Shown: positions 54,343 through 64,000 of the stretch, one piece after another | Numbering within the stretch: the first letter of the stretch is position 1 | Layout: each line of letters starts with the position of its first letter | Assembly (NCBI GenBank): GCA_036873755.1 | Contig: JAVTVY010018852.1 | Location: 1-64,000 of the forward strand | From: Hanleya hanleyi | Taxonomy: Eukaryota > Mollusca > Polyplacophora > Lepidopleurida > Hanleyidae | Length of the DNA stretch: 64,000 bases | Direction: 5' to 3' | The notes under the pieces: model-generated | What the model was told of the DNA's origin: nothing | The model's database searches: none | Seen by the model: only the letters and a program-made list of their open reading frames with translations | Program-made: the position numbers and the translations under genes

Positions 54343-55412
54343 CATTTGCGTCAATGATGCATATGATCAGAACTACACTATCAAAGACAGTGAGCGAATA
54401 CTGCGCAAAAAAAAACTGCCAATCAGCAATGTCTACAGAAAGTCAGTAGATAAATTTCCTTCAAGTAAAGACTTCCATGCTCTCCTGGGTAAACCTGAGA
54501 ACAAGATTCGTCTTCAGGCATTTCTACAAACGGCATTCCAGAGAACAGCAGCAATAACTACCATAGAGATCATCTACTGTGTAGTGGGCAGCACTGAGAC
54601 GAATCTCACTACAGACAAGCATTTGTCGGGGCTCACATGCTCCCATGCAGAGGCAGACACGGCCATGTTCACCATATATAATGTGCTACGATCAAAGGGC
54701 TACACAGCAGCTGTCGTTCTTGATACTGAGGACACCGACAACTACGTACTAGCGGCATATGTTGCTCAGAGTACATTAGGGCTTCTGTGTGTGAAACGCA
54801 AAGGTCATTTAACTACTGCCCGGTGTTTGTGTAATGAGGCAATGGCTGCATCCATCATCCCACTACTTGTTCTCACTGGATGTGATCATAACTCTGGCTT
54901 CTATGGAGCAAGCAAGAAGCTCATCGCAGATCGCCTGGAGGAGTATAAAGAGGCACACAACCTACTAGCAGCATGTGATATACAGCTCTCAGTGACACAA
55001 GAGGTCATCAGTCATTTGGAGCGATTTGTTTTTCGATACGTCTATTGTGATACCAAAAACAAGCCCATGGGAGAAGTGAGAGCAGCGAAGTGGAGAGCCC
55101 AGAAGAAGAAAAAAAACCACTATCCGAGTTGTACCTGATTCGCCCAGTTTCTGTCCACACTTGGAGCGTGCAAACTATCTCGCCTATTTGCAAAAGCATT
55201 ACAAGCTCCAAAGTCACCCCTCACCAATCGGCCATGGGTGACATCTCGTGAATGGCCTATGTCTGCCTATCCGTTCTACCCAGCCCCCACTTCTCTTATC
55301 CATATCCCTACCTAGAGACTCGCAGGCACAGAACATCAGCAGTGATGATAGCAGCGAAAGTGATGACAGTGATCCCGAAAGCTGTGAATCGTGTAGTGAC
55401 AGTGAAGCGTGA
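54343..55412 (+). pseudogene. PIN/FEN-like nuclease family gene, right-arm copy (broken)
   Basis: Uninterrupted from about 54343 to 55138: CVNDAYDQNYTIKDSERIL..., KSVDKFPSSKDFHALLGKP, THLSGLTCSHAEADTAMF-like (SHAEADTAMF), VVLDTEDTDNYVLAAYVAQ, LLVLTGCDHNSGFYGASKK, ERFVFRYVYCDTKNK and WRAQKKK. A frameshift in the following A-run (aagaagaaaaaaaa) ends it at CT-TGA. The C-terminal acidic tail is still readable in another frame (DDSSESDDSDPES... to TGA at 55410-55412). Upstream, the open frame extends to 54284 but that part is spacer, not homologous N-terminus. The damage is complementary to the left-arm copy. Confidence 0.72.
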
Positions 55413-55938
55413 TAAACATGTACAACCAGTATGTAGTTTAGAATAAGTAGTGTCACATTTTCAAATGCGGACATGGATTCACATCAAGCAAACATGTATT
55501 ATTGCTAATATTAGTATGTTCTTGAGTAGTGTCACATTAAATGTAGACATGCACTCATTAAGCAAATACGTAATAATTGTATGCAGCTTATAATCAGTAA
55601 TGTCTTGCTAAAATTAGAGGAAAACAACACCTCACATGCCCATCTGGTGCCAGAGTTATTACAGTTTGTCATTTTTCGAGATGGCGGACACCGACCATGC
55701 CAGAATTAGTGGAAAATGATACCTCAGCCGTCCTTCCAGCTCATCTGGAGCCAGAGATATTACATTTTATGTTTTACAAGATGACGGATAGCGGCCATTT
55801 TGAATATTGCACTCTAGCCAAGTTAGCCGTCACTTTTCTGATATGCATAGGGGCTCATTTTCCTCTAACCTGGCCCCGGTTATCAAATCCATCAAGAAAA
55901 AAGGTAGGAACAAAATGGTCGCGGATTCCAACAAAATG
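54343..55938 (+). repeat. Right arm of the 3.5-kb imperfect palindrome
   Basis: Mirror of 52465-54084. The non-coding 3' part (55413-55938) keeps 'tagtgtcacatt', 'cctcacatg.ccatctggtgcc' and 'tttcaagatggcgga'-like blocks, matching the inverse of 52480-53010. Confidence 0.9.
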
Positions 55939-56411
55939 ACCCTACTATTCACTGTACACATTAGTCACATGGTTTCTTCTCCTTTAATGTAACAATTTAC
56001 TTAGACTGCATCTGTATATGTGTGGCATTGCGTCAGTGAAACAACAGAAAAGTCCATGGAACATTGAGTTTATTCACTGAGGTGGTATAGACAGTACCCA
56101 ATCTTAACATAGTAATATCCTATAATTGCTCCCCAACCCAATCGTATATGACGCTATGTAGGCGACATATCCAAATGGGAAGCAGACAGGATTTAATTTT
56201 AATTAGATTGAGACCGTACCATTTCTCTTTAATCCAACAATCATAGTGATAGGGATAAGATATGCTGCACCATTTTGTGTTAGTAATGGACAGATATACA
56301 GCGCTTCACCACATAACTGCGGTGTTATTAGGGACATATGGTCATGACATATTTATCGTATGTACCTAGGTGAATAACACTTTCAAACACGCTGACTGGA
56401 TAATCGTGGCA

Positions 56412-56535
56412 ATTTAATATGAAAGTTATGACTCGTTAATATGACTAGTTGAGTAAGTTTTATATGTTACTCGCTAAAGCTCGCAACATATAAAACTTAC
56501 TCGACTCGTGTCATAACTTTCATATTAAATAGTCA
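56412..56535. repeat. Palindrome, ~55-bp arms
   Basis: Arms 'atttaatatgaaagttatgac' and 'gtcataactttcatattaaat', then '(t)gagtaagttttatatgtt' and 'aacatataaaacttactc', with short loop 'actcgctaaagctcgc'. A ~17-bp interruption on the left side only. Probably a small MITE. Confidence 0.9.
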
Positions 56536-56629
56536 CTCGTGTAAGATCCTCTATATACTGTATATATGTATATGCACAATCAGTTTCGGACAAATACACA
56601 GCATACAAGTATGCACACTGGTACTGAAT

Positions 56630-56657
56630 ATAATAATAATAATAATAATAATAATAA
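56630..56657 (+). repeat. (AAT)n microsatellite
   Basis: About nine AAT units, followed by 'aactttatttatt', as at the 3' ends of some SINEs. Confidence 0.9.
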
Positions 56658-57343
56658 CTTTATTTATTCTGGGTGGCTTAATTAGCCCAAGGCAAGTCTT
56701 CCTTAAGGCCCAATATATATGGAGTAAGAATGCGTTATAACACTCAATACATAATACATGTCCATTTGCTGATCGACCGGGTGCTGTACTACTGCACATT
56801 AAAATATAGAGTGCACAAGCTCTCAGTGAATGTACAGTTGCGCATTGTATGTTATATGTGGGGCCTCTGTTGTTTGGCTGGGCTGAACACTGTGTCACGT
56901 CTGTTATCCTGAACAACATCGGCATTGTGATTCACAAGCACAGTTTCGCCGCGAGCATTTAAGGATGAATCGTTCATAATTAGTTGTCGGTAGATCAAAA
57001 CAAACACCAGAGAGCATATTATCTTATCGTGTGCAATATTATAATCCTAGTTTTATTTAGTTTGTCAACTCGGTTTGTTCATGTATCGATTTTGTTGTGA
57101 TTATGTTATTCAAGTATTAATCACTTTACACATTGTAGAAATATTCTGTATGTGAATGTATTGATTGATCACCTGATCCACTGAAAAATAAGAGAGAGAA
57201 AAAAAGAAGATAATTCGCTGCTCTTGCTGTCCAAAATAAAAAAAAAGTATCAGAAAGCAATACACGTATTGGGTGGTTAATGTCATACATGTATAACAAA
57301 CAAGTGTGTGGTGTACGGTATATATGTTCATGTGCAATATTAA

Positions 57344-57735
57344 CCCTGCTAGGCCTGGGTGTCACTATACCCCTTCCACCGCCCCCACCCCAATAACTTT
57401 CTGTTCTATCTTTGAACGACAAACACTTAAGAGATGATACTCCGTGACTTTGTCATTTATCATATTGGGGTGATGCAAGGAATCATGGGCAGATTCAGAA
57501 TGGCCACCATTTGAGGTACCAGAAAAGTGATGTTTACGTCATATTTCTTCAAAATTTGTGCTTTTCTGCAAGTTATTTCACTTTAGATTATTATTCACTA
57601 ATTCATCATGCAGTTTTTGTGACGAAAACGCAAAAATATGAAGAAAAATAAAATCGAAAAATCGTTCAAAAATGTTTTTTTTTGGAAAAGGGCGTAACTG
57701 TGACGTCATCAGGCTGCCATATTGCCATATTCTCC
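57344..57735 (-). mobile_element. MITE M1, copy F (one end lost)
   Basis: TTAA at 57340-57343, end CCCTGCTAGGCCTGGG. Interior 'actttgtcatttatcatattggggt', 'aaaagtgatgtttacgtcatatttcttc'. TGACGTCA at 57701-57708. The far end runs into a C-rich tract and is missing. Confidence 0.85.
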
Positions 57736-58947
57736 CCCCCTCCCCCCCCCCCGTTCGTCTTCGGTGAAGTGATAACCCATGCTGCAAATCTCCATTTTCA
57801 GGCCGCCTTGATGGGGACTGCACGCTCCCCGCCTGGCCATGGATTATCAGTGCAATTGCCCCTGCAAATTCCAGGGACAGACAGATAATCCACAGTTATA
57901 AAATAGACAGCAATTCAATCACGTGTTTTCTTATTTAAATCAAAATACATTTAAAAAATCATGATCGTATACCGGTAGTATATTTTTTTAATTTTTTTTT
58001 ATCCGATTCAGATGTAAAACGGCCGTATAAACATTATGCAGCTGACAGCGTGAACAGGGCGCAATAAGTTTTCTGGGCAAACCGTAAATCCCACCCATTT
58101 CGCTCCTCCAAAAAGTTTGGTCTCGCCAAACCACTGATATAACTTTCCTTGCCGTGAATTTCAACAACTGCCTCTTAGCCATCGGACATGCGTCCACTAT
58201 AAACGTACCAACTGACTGTAAAATGTAATTCCTGAATCAAGAATCGTCTGTGACATTGTCGGAATCGCGTTGCGTGTCATTGTTCGAATTTCTCAGTTGA
58301 AGAATTTCCGACCGCCTGCATCGGTCCATCGTGTTTCGCAGTTCGAAAGACAGTTTGTTGAACAACACATCAAACAGTATATATGTACCTTTCACCATTC
58401 TGCAATCCTCGGTGTCAAATACTGCGGGAGGTAATGTTCAAACCTGACTGTCTTTCTTCTCTCTTTCTCGTTTTGTTTATCCTGACCTAGTTTGTTCCAT
58501 CGAGGCGCGCGAATTTATTTTTGGCCCAGTGACACGTGCGCGGATTTATTCAATTCGGTCAAATGAGCCTTATCACGTCACGTACACAATCAAAGCGCGT
58601 CATAACACATAGTTCGGAATTCAAACGCCCTATTAGGTGAATAAAAACATCCTAAGAGTTCGGTATATGATAAATATGCGGTCTCGGTCGATACGTCGAT
58701 CCAGACTCCGAGAACTCGAGCTGATACAAAGTGCGAGAACAGCACAGTATCGTGATAATATATATAAATCACCCAGGCTTCATAGGGTTAACAAACAATA
58801 CTTCCGTGATTCAGCAACATAGAATGGATTTTTCGTGCACCCCTATACAATACTGGGGATAGCAAACATATTAACAAGTTTATTGTAATATTTGTTATTT
58901 TTTCTCCACGATCTAAAAAAAAATCAATTATTGAGATTGACTAAACC
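57736..58947. other. No recognisable gene
   Basis: 1.2 kb with no exon or repeat I can support. Confidence 0.5.
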
Positions 58948-58951
58948 TTAA

Positions 58952-59476
58952 CCCTACAAGGCGCTATCTCCGGAGCGACGAAAATTCAGAGTTGTCACTC
59001 CGTTACTTTATAGTTTATCATATTGGGGTCATTTTTGGCCTATTTGCATAACTCCCGGGCAGAGGATCATGGTTATATTCAAGATGGCGGCCACTTGGGG
59101 TACCAGAAAAGTGACGTTTTCTTCACTTTCCTTCAAAATTTCGGCTTTTTGCGACGAAAAGCTGAGTGGACAAAAAATATTTTATTTCACATTACATTAA
59201 TATTTACTAATTTGTCATGCAGTTTTTGCGGAGAAATTGCATAAATAAAAAAATCGAAGAATCTAACAGAAAAATCGACCAAAAAATACCGTTTATGAAA
59301 ATGACGTCACAGTCATCAAAGTAGCCATCCTGGAATTTGTTTTTCTCATTTTCCGGTAGAGTTTGACCCAACAGTATAATGTGGTTAGTTTTAGTCCCCG
59401 AGCTCAAGTGGTAAGTAAAATAATTAGCCCCTCCCCCAGGCCTGAACAGGTCCCAAAAAGCCCATACCAGATAGGG
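58952..59476 (-). mobile_element. MITE M1, copy G, just upstream of SLC22 gene 2
   Basis: TTAA at 58948-58951. Left end CCCTAC, with an internal deletion of the GC run. Right end ...cagatAGGG followed by TTGG (a decayed TTAA). TGACGTCA at 59302-59309. The element ends 155 bp before the start codon of SLC22 gene 2. Confidence 0.88.
59302..59309. promoter_or_regulatory. CRE-type site TGACGTCA upstream of SLC22 gene 2
   Basis: An exact CREB/ATF consensus 323 bp upstream of the probable start codon, delivered by the MITE. A further gtgacgtg lies at about 59512. No TATA box that I can support. Regulatory use is inference. Confidence 0.35.
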
Positions 59477-59631
59477 TTGGATGCACATGTAAGTAAATTA
59501 TATTCAATGTGCGTGACGTGAAAAGCAGCAAAGACTCAAACGTGGGCAGCACTGGAGTACACCAGCGTTGGGGACATTTGAAAGCATTGTGATACGCTTT
59601 CTGTCCCAGTGCAATATATCCATATCTCAGA

Positions 59632-59982
59632 ATGTCTGTTTCCATGGATCAGCTGTTGAGGTATCTTGGACGACCGGGGCGATACCAGATTGTTGTGTTC
59701 GTCTTGATTTCAATCAATTATATCCAAATCGCCTTCAATCATCTTGCTATGGCTTTCTATGGCGCCGAACCTCTGGGTTATCGTTGTGGCCGAGTGGAGG
59801 ATTCTCGTGGCATCTCTTCAATGTATCCCGGGTACCAAAGCAAAGACAATGGGTCGTGTTTGATGTACGGGACATCAAAAGCGGACATAATCAGTTGGTG
59901 CACCATCCGCGAAAACTGTACCTCGTGTGATGATAGTACCCCGTTTATTATGGAGGACAGAGAGTGGACAATAGTTGCACAG
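59632..59982 (+). CDS. SLC22 transporter gene 2, first coding exon
   Basis: 117 codons: MSVSMDQLLRYLGRPGRYQ..., the SLC22 N-terminus ((D/E)xLLxxxGxxGRYQ), then TM1 (IVVFVLISINYIQIAFNHLAM) and the large extracellular loop with several Cys and two N-glycosylation sequons (NGS, NCT), ending REWTIVAQ|gtacgt in phase 0. This fits directly to a following exon starting FDLVCDR, exactly like gene 1's exon at 9061 (acceptor phase 0). Start: ATG 59632 (A at -3), with ATG 59644 (MDQLL, G at +4) as an alternative. Most SLC22 proteins begin M-x-(F/x)-xxLL, so either is possible. The rest of the gene lies beyond the window. Same strand as gene 1, so a tandem cluster is likely. Confidence 0.93.
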
Positions 59983-60409
59983 GTACGTCCACATGATCGA
60001 CAATATTTAAATATATCGCACATAAAAATAATGTATCTAAGTTAGAGAGATAACATAAATAATTAATATGCTTTGATTTGTTTATTTGTATAAAAAACTT
60101 AACTGGTGCAGATAAAGATTTTCTCCATATTTACGTTGTCTTTTAAATTTTTCTACAGGTTTAATTAGCCGTCTTTTTACAAAAAAACCCCCAGCTATTT
60201 CAATGAATTAACATTTTATAAGCTATACTTCCAGCTCTCAACACGCAATAACACTCTAACAAATATTTTAATGAAACATATGGCCCCAAGCATAAATATA
60301 AGTCTGCCTATTATATTCTAACTGTAGATGTCAGTTTGACATTTGTACAGGTGCTGTATACGTTGAATGCATTTCTGTGTAGCCTAAATAGACGTCAAAA
60401 TCTCGGCCC
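59983..60409. other. SLC22 gene 2 intron 1, start
   Basis: Nothing recognised before the minisatellite. Confidence 0.6.
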
Positions 60410-63400
60410 GAATGCTCAGTGTATCTGACGAAGTGGTAATCTCTGAAAATAAGAATGCTCAGTGTATCTGACGAAGTGATTATCTCTGAGAATAAGAATG
60501 CTCAGTGTATCTGACGAAGGGGTTATCTCTGAGAATAAGAATGTTCAGTGTATCTGACGAAGTGGTTATCTCTGAGAGTAAGAATGCTCAGTGTATCTGA
60601 CGAAGTGGTTATCCCTGAGAATAAGAATGTTCAGTGTATCTGACGAAGTGATTATCTCTGAGAATAAGAATGCTCAGTGTATCTGACGAAGTGATAATCT
60701 CTGAGAATAAGAATGTTCAGTGTATCTGACGAAGTGGTTATCTATGAGAATAAGAATGTTCAGTGTATCTGACGAAGGGGTTATCTCTGAGAATAAGAAT
60801 GCTCAGTGTATCTGCTGAAGTGGTTATCTATGAGAATAAGAATGCTCAGTGTATCTGCTGAAGTGGTTATCTATGAGAATAAGAATGCTCAGTGTATCTG
60901 CTGAAGTGGTTATCTATGAGAATACGAATGCTCAGTGTATCTGCTGAAGTGGTTATCTATGAGAATGCGAATGCTCAGTGTATCTGCTGAAGTGGTTATC
61001 TATGAGAATACGAATGCTCAGTGTATCTGCTGAAGTGGTTATCTATGATAATCGAATGCTCAGTGTATCTACTGAAGTGGTTATCTATGGGAATACGAAT
61101 GCTCAGTGTATCTGCTGAAGTGGTTATCTATGAGAATAAGAATGCTCAGTGTATCTGCTGAAGTGGTTATCTATGAGAATACGAATGCTCAGTGTATCTG
61201 CTGAAGTGGTTATCTATGAGAATAAGAATGCTCAGTGTATCTGCTGAAGTGGTTATCTATGAGAACAAGAATGCTCAGTGTATCTGCTGAAGTGGTTATC
61301 TATGAGAATACGAATGCTCAGTGTATCTGACGAAGTGATAATCTCTGAGAATAAGAATGTTCAGTGTATCTGATGAAGTGGTTATCCCTGAGAATAAGAA
61401 TGCTCAGTGTATCTGCTGAAGTGGTTATCCCTGAGAATAAGAATGCTCAGTGCATCTGATGAAGTGGTTATCCCTGAGAATAAGAATGCTCAGTGTATCT
61501 GCTGAAGTGGTTATCTATGAGAATAAGAATGCTCAGTGTATCTGATGAAGTGGTTATCCCTGAGAATAAGAATGCTCAGTGTATCTGATGAAGTGGTTAT
61601 CCCTGAGAATAAGAATGCTCAGTGTATCTGAAGAAGTGGTTATCCCTGAGAATAAGAATGCTCAGTGTATCTGACGAAGTGGTTATCCCTGAGAATAAGA
61701 ATGCTCAGTGTATCTGATGAAGTGGTTATCCCTGAGAATAAGAATGCTCAGTGTATCTGACGAATTGCTTATCTCTGAGAATAAGAATAATGCTCAGTGT
61801 ATCTGACGAAGTAATTATCTCTGAGAATAAGAATGCTCAGTGTATCTGACGAATTGGTTATCTCTAAGAATAAGAATAATGCTCAGTGTATCTGACGAAG
61901 TGATTATCTCTGAGAATAACAATGCTCAGTGTATCTGACGAAGTGGTTATCTCTGAGAATAAGAATGCTCAGTGTATCAGACGAAGTGATTATCTCTGAG
62001 AATAAGAATGCTCAATGTATCTGACGAAGTGGTTATCTCAAAGAATAAGAATGCTCAGTGTATCTGAAGAAGTGGTTATCTCTGAGAATAAGAATGCTAA
62101 GTGTGTCTGAGGAAGTGGTTATCTTTGAGAATAATAATGCTCAGTGTATCTGACGAAGTGATTATCTCTGAGAATAACAATGCTCAGTGTATCTGACGAA
62201 TTGGTTATCTCTGAGAATAAGAATAATGCTCAGTGTATCTGACGAAGTGATTATCTCTGAGAATAACAATGCTCAGTGTATCTGACGAAGTGGTTATCTC
62301 TGAGAATAAGAATGCTCAGTGTATCTGACGAAGTGATTATCTCTGAGAATAAGAATGCTCAGTGTATCTGACGAAGTGGTTATCTCTAAGAATAAGAATG
62401 CTCAATGTATCTGAAGAAGTGGTTATCTCTGAGAATAAGAATGCTCAGTGTATCTGACGAAGTGGCTATCTCTGAGAATAAGAATGCTCAGTCTATCTGA
62501 CGAAGTGATTATCTCTGAGAATAAGAATGCTCAGTGTATCTGACGAATTGGTTATCTATGAGAATAAGAATAATGCTCAGAGTATCTGACGAAGTGATTA
62601 TCTCTGAGAATAACAATGCTCAGTGTATCTGACGACGTGGTTATCTCTGAGAATAAGAATGCTCAGTGTATCTGACGAAGTGATTATCTCTAAGAATAAG
62701 AATGCTCAGTGTATCTGACGAAGTGATTATCTCTGAGAATAAGAATGTTCAGTGTTTCTGAAGAAGTGGTTATCTCTGAGAATAAGAATGCTCAGTGTAT
62801 CTGACGAAGTGGCTATCTCTGAGAATAAGAATGCTCAGTGTATCTGACGAAGTGGTTATCTCTAAGAATAAGAATGCTCAGTGTATCTGACGAAGTGATT
62901 ATCTCTGAGAATAAGAATGTTCAGTGTATCTGAAGAAGTGGTTATCTCTGAGAATACGGATAATGCTCAGTGTATCAGACGAAGTGATTATCTCTGAGAA
63001 TAAGAATGCTCAGTGTATCTGACGAAGTGGTTATCTCTAAGAATAAGAATGCTCAGTGTATCTGACGAACTGATTATCTCTGAGAATAAGAATGTTCAGT
63101 GTATCTGAAGAAGTGGTTATCTCTGAGAATACGAATGCTCAGTGTATCTGCTGAAGTGGTTATCTATGATAATCGAATGCTCAGTGTATCTACTGAAGTG
63201 GTTATCTATGGGAATACGAATGCTCAGTGTATCTGCTGAAGTGGTTATCTATGAGAATACGAATGCTCAGTGTATCTGCTGAAGTGGTTATCTATGAGAA
63301 TAAGAATGCTCAGTGTATCTGCTGAAGTGGTTATCTATGAGAACAAGAATGCTCAGTGTATCTGCTGAAGTGGTTATCTATGAGAATACGAATGCTCAGT

Positions 63401-64000
63401 GTATCTGACGAAGTGATAATCTCTGAGAATAAGAATGTTCAGTGTATCTGATGAAGTGGTTATCCCTGAGAATAAGAATGCTCAGTGTATCTGCTGAAGT
63501 GGTTATCCCTGAGAATAAGAATGCTCAGTGTATCTGATGAAGTGGTTATCCCTGAGAATAAGAATGCTCAGTGTATCTGCTGAAGTGGTTATCTATGAGA
63601 ATAAGAATGCTCAGTGTATCTGATGAAGTGATTATCTCTGAGAATAAGAATGCTCAGTGTATCTGCTGAAGTGGTTATCTATGAGAATACGAATGCTCAG
63701 TGTATCTGATGAAGTGGTTATCCCTGAGAATAAGAATGCTCAGTGTATCTGATGAAGTGGTTATCCCTGAGAATAAGAATGCTCAGTGTATCTGAAGAAG
63801 TGGTTATCCCTGAGAATAAGAATGCTCAGTGTATCTGACGAAGTGGTTATCCCTGAGAATAAGAATGCTCAGTGTATCTGATGAAGTGGTTATCCCTGAG
63901 AATAAGAATGCTCAGTGTATCTGACGAATTGCTTATCTCTGAGAATAAGAATAATGCTCAGTGTATCTGACGAAGTAATTATCTCTGAGAATAAGAATGC
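60410..64000 (+). repeat. 43-bp minisatellite, ~83 copies, reaches the window edge
   Basis: Unit aatgctcagtgtatctgacg + aagtggttatctctgagaataag, 43 bp. Variants fall in blocks: ctgacgaa/ctgctgaa/ctgatgaa/ctgaagaa, tctctgag/tctatgag/tccctgag, and units with a 3-bp insertion (aagaataatgctc). A block from about 61046 to 61832 (marked by 'gataatcgaatg', 'gagaacaag', 'gaattgcttat' and 'gaagtaattat') recurs in the same order from about 63167 to the window end, so it was duplicated as a unit of about 0.8 kb. Lies in intron 1 of SLC22 gene 2. The array continues beyond 64000. Confidence 0.97.

Larger units (their letters stand above)
55939..57343. other. Non-coding, with one palindrome and one microsatellite
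   Basis: Contains the palindrome at 56412-56535 and (AAT)9 at 56630-56657. Frames here show no recognisable domain. 56658-56720 ('ctttatttattctgggtggctt.attagccc') resembles a SINE end next to its simple repeat. Confidence 0.55.

Noticed and set aside
60410..64000. CTGATGA in the 43-bp minisatellite as possible hammerhead ribozymes
   Set aside because: Some units contain ctgatgaag, but none has the GAAA segment or a pairing stem II. The match is limited to seven bases and varies freely (ctgacga, ctgctga, ctgaaga).

Overview
Source: an AT-rich, intron-rich, repeat-dense animal DNA segment, most likely a marine mollusc and probably a bivalve. The grounds are: SLC22-type transporter exons with canonical GT/AG splice sites; a pearl/Helentron-type element (about 156-bp tandem core, ACGG microsatellite, terminal hairpin), a form described from bivalves; LINE 3' tails ending in the mollusc-like sequence 'tatagctgaaatattgctga' plus a CT tail; Penelope-like elements; and Crypton-type tyrosine recombinases. 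I cannot name the species. LAYOUT. 1-9060: repeats, a Penelope-like GIY-YIG endonuclease remnant and, beside it on the minus strand, a sequence that fits the hammerhead ribozyme core. 9061-32464 (+): eight exons of an SLC22 organic cation/anion transporter gene (gene 1). The first coding exon is missing and presumably lies upstream. Its introns carry a decayed duplicate exon, several MITE families, a 61-unit 36-bp minisatellite, two decayed retroelements and a tRNA-like unit. The junction of exons at 11789/15011 reads as an in-frame TGA if spliced canonically. 32465-42870: 3' flank, an RNase-H LINE 3' end, MITEs, a 62-bp tandem array and a fold-back element with TTAACGCC-rich arms. 42871-45555: a Crypton-type tyrosine recombinase (minus strand) bracketed by long palindromes; one TAG separates the bulk of the recombinase from its catalytic His and Tyr. 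47131-49250: the pearl-type element. 50866-52036: a second, more decayed recombinase. 52465-55938: a ~3.5 kb imperfect palindrome whose arms each carry a broken copy of a gene for a PIN/FEN-like nuclease family. 57344-59476: two more copies of the TTAA-flanked MITE. 59632-59982 (+): first coding exon of a second SLC22 gene (gene 2), whose intron 1 holds a 43-bp minisatellite running off the window end (60410-64000). HOW IT FITS TOGETHER. The only host genes recognised are two tandem, same-strand SLC22 transporters, so this is probably part of an SLC22 cluster. Everything else is mobile-element sequence in and between them. The most informative structures are a filled/empty-site comparison proving TTAA target duplication for one MITE family, that family's CRE-like and YY1-like motifs, the palindrome-bracketed recombinase, the hammerhead motif and the nuclease palindrome.
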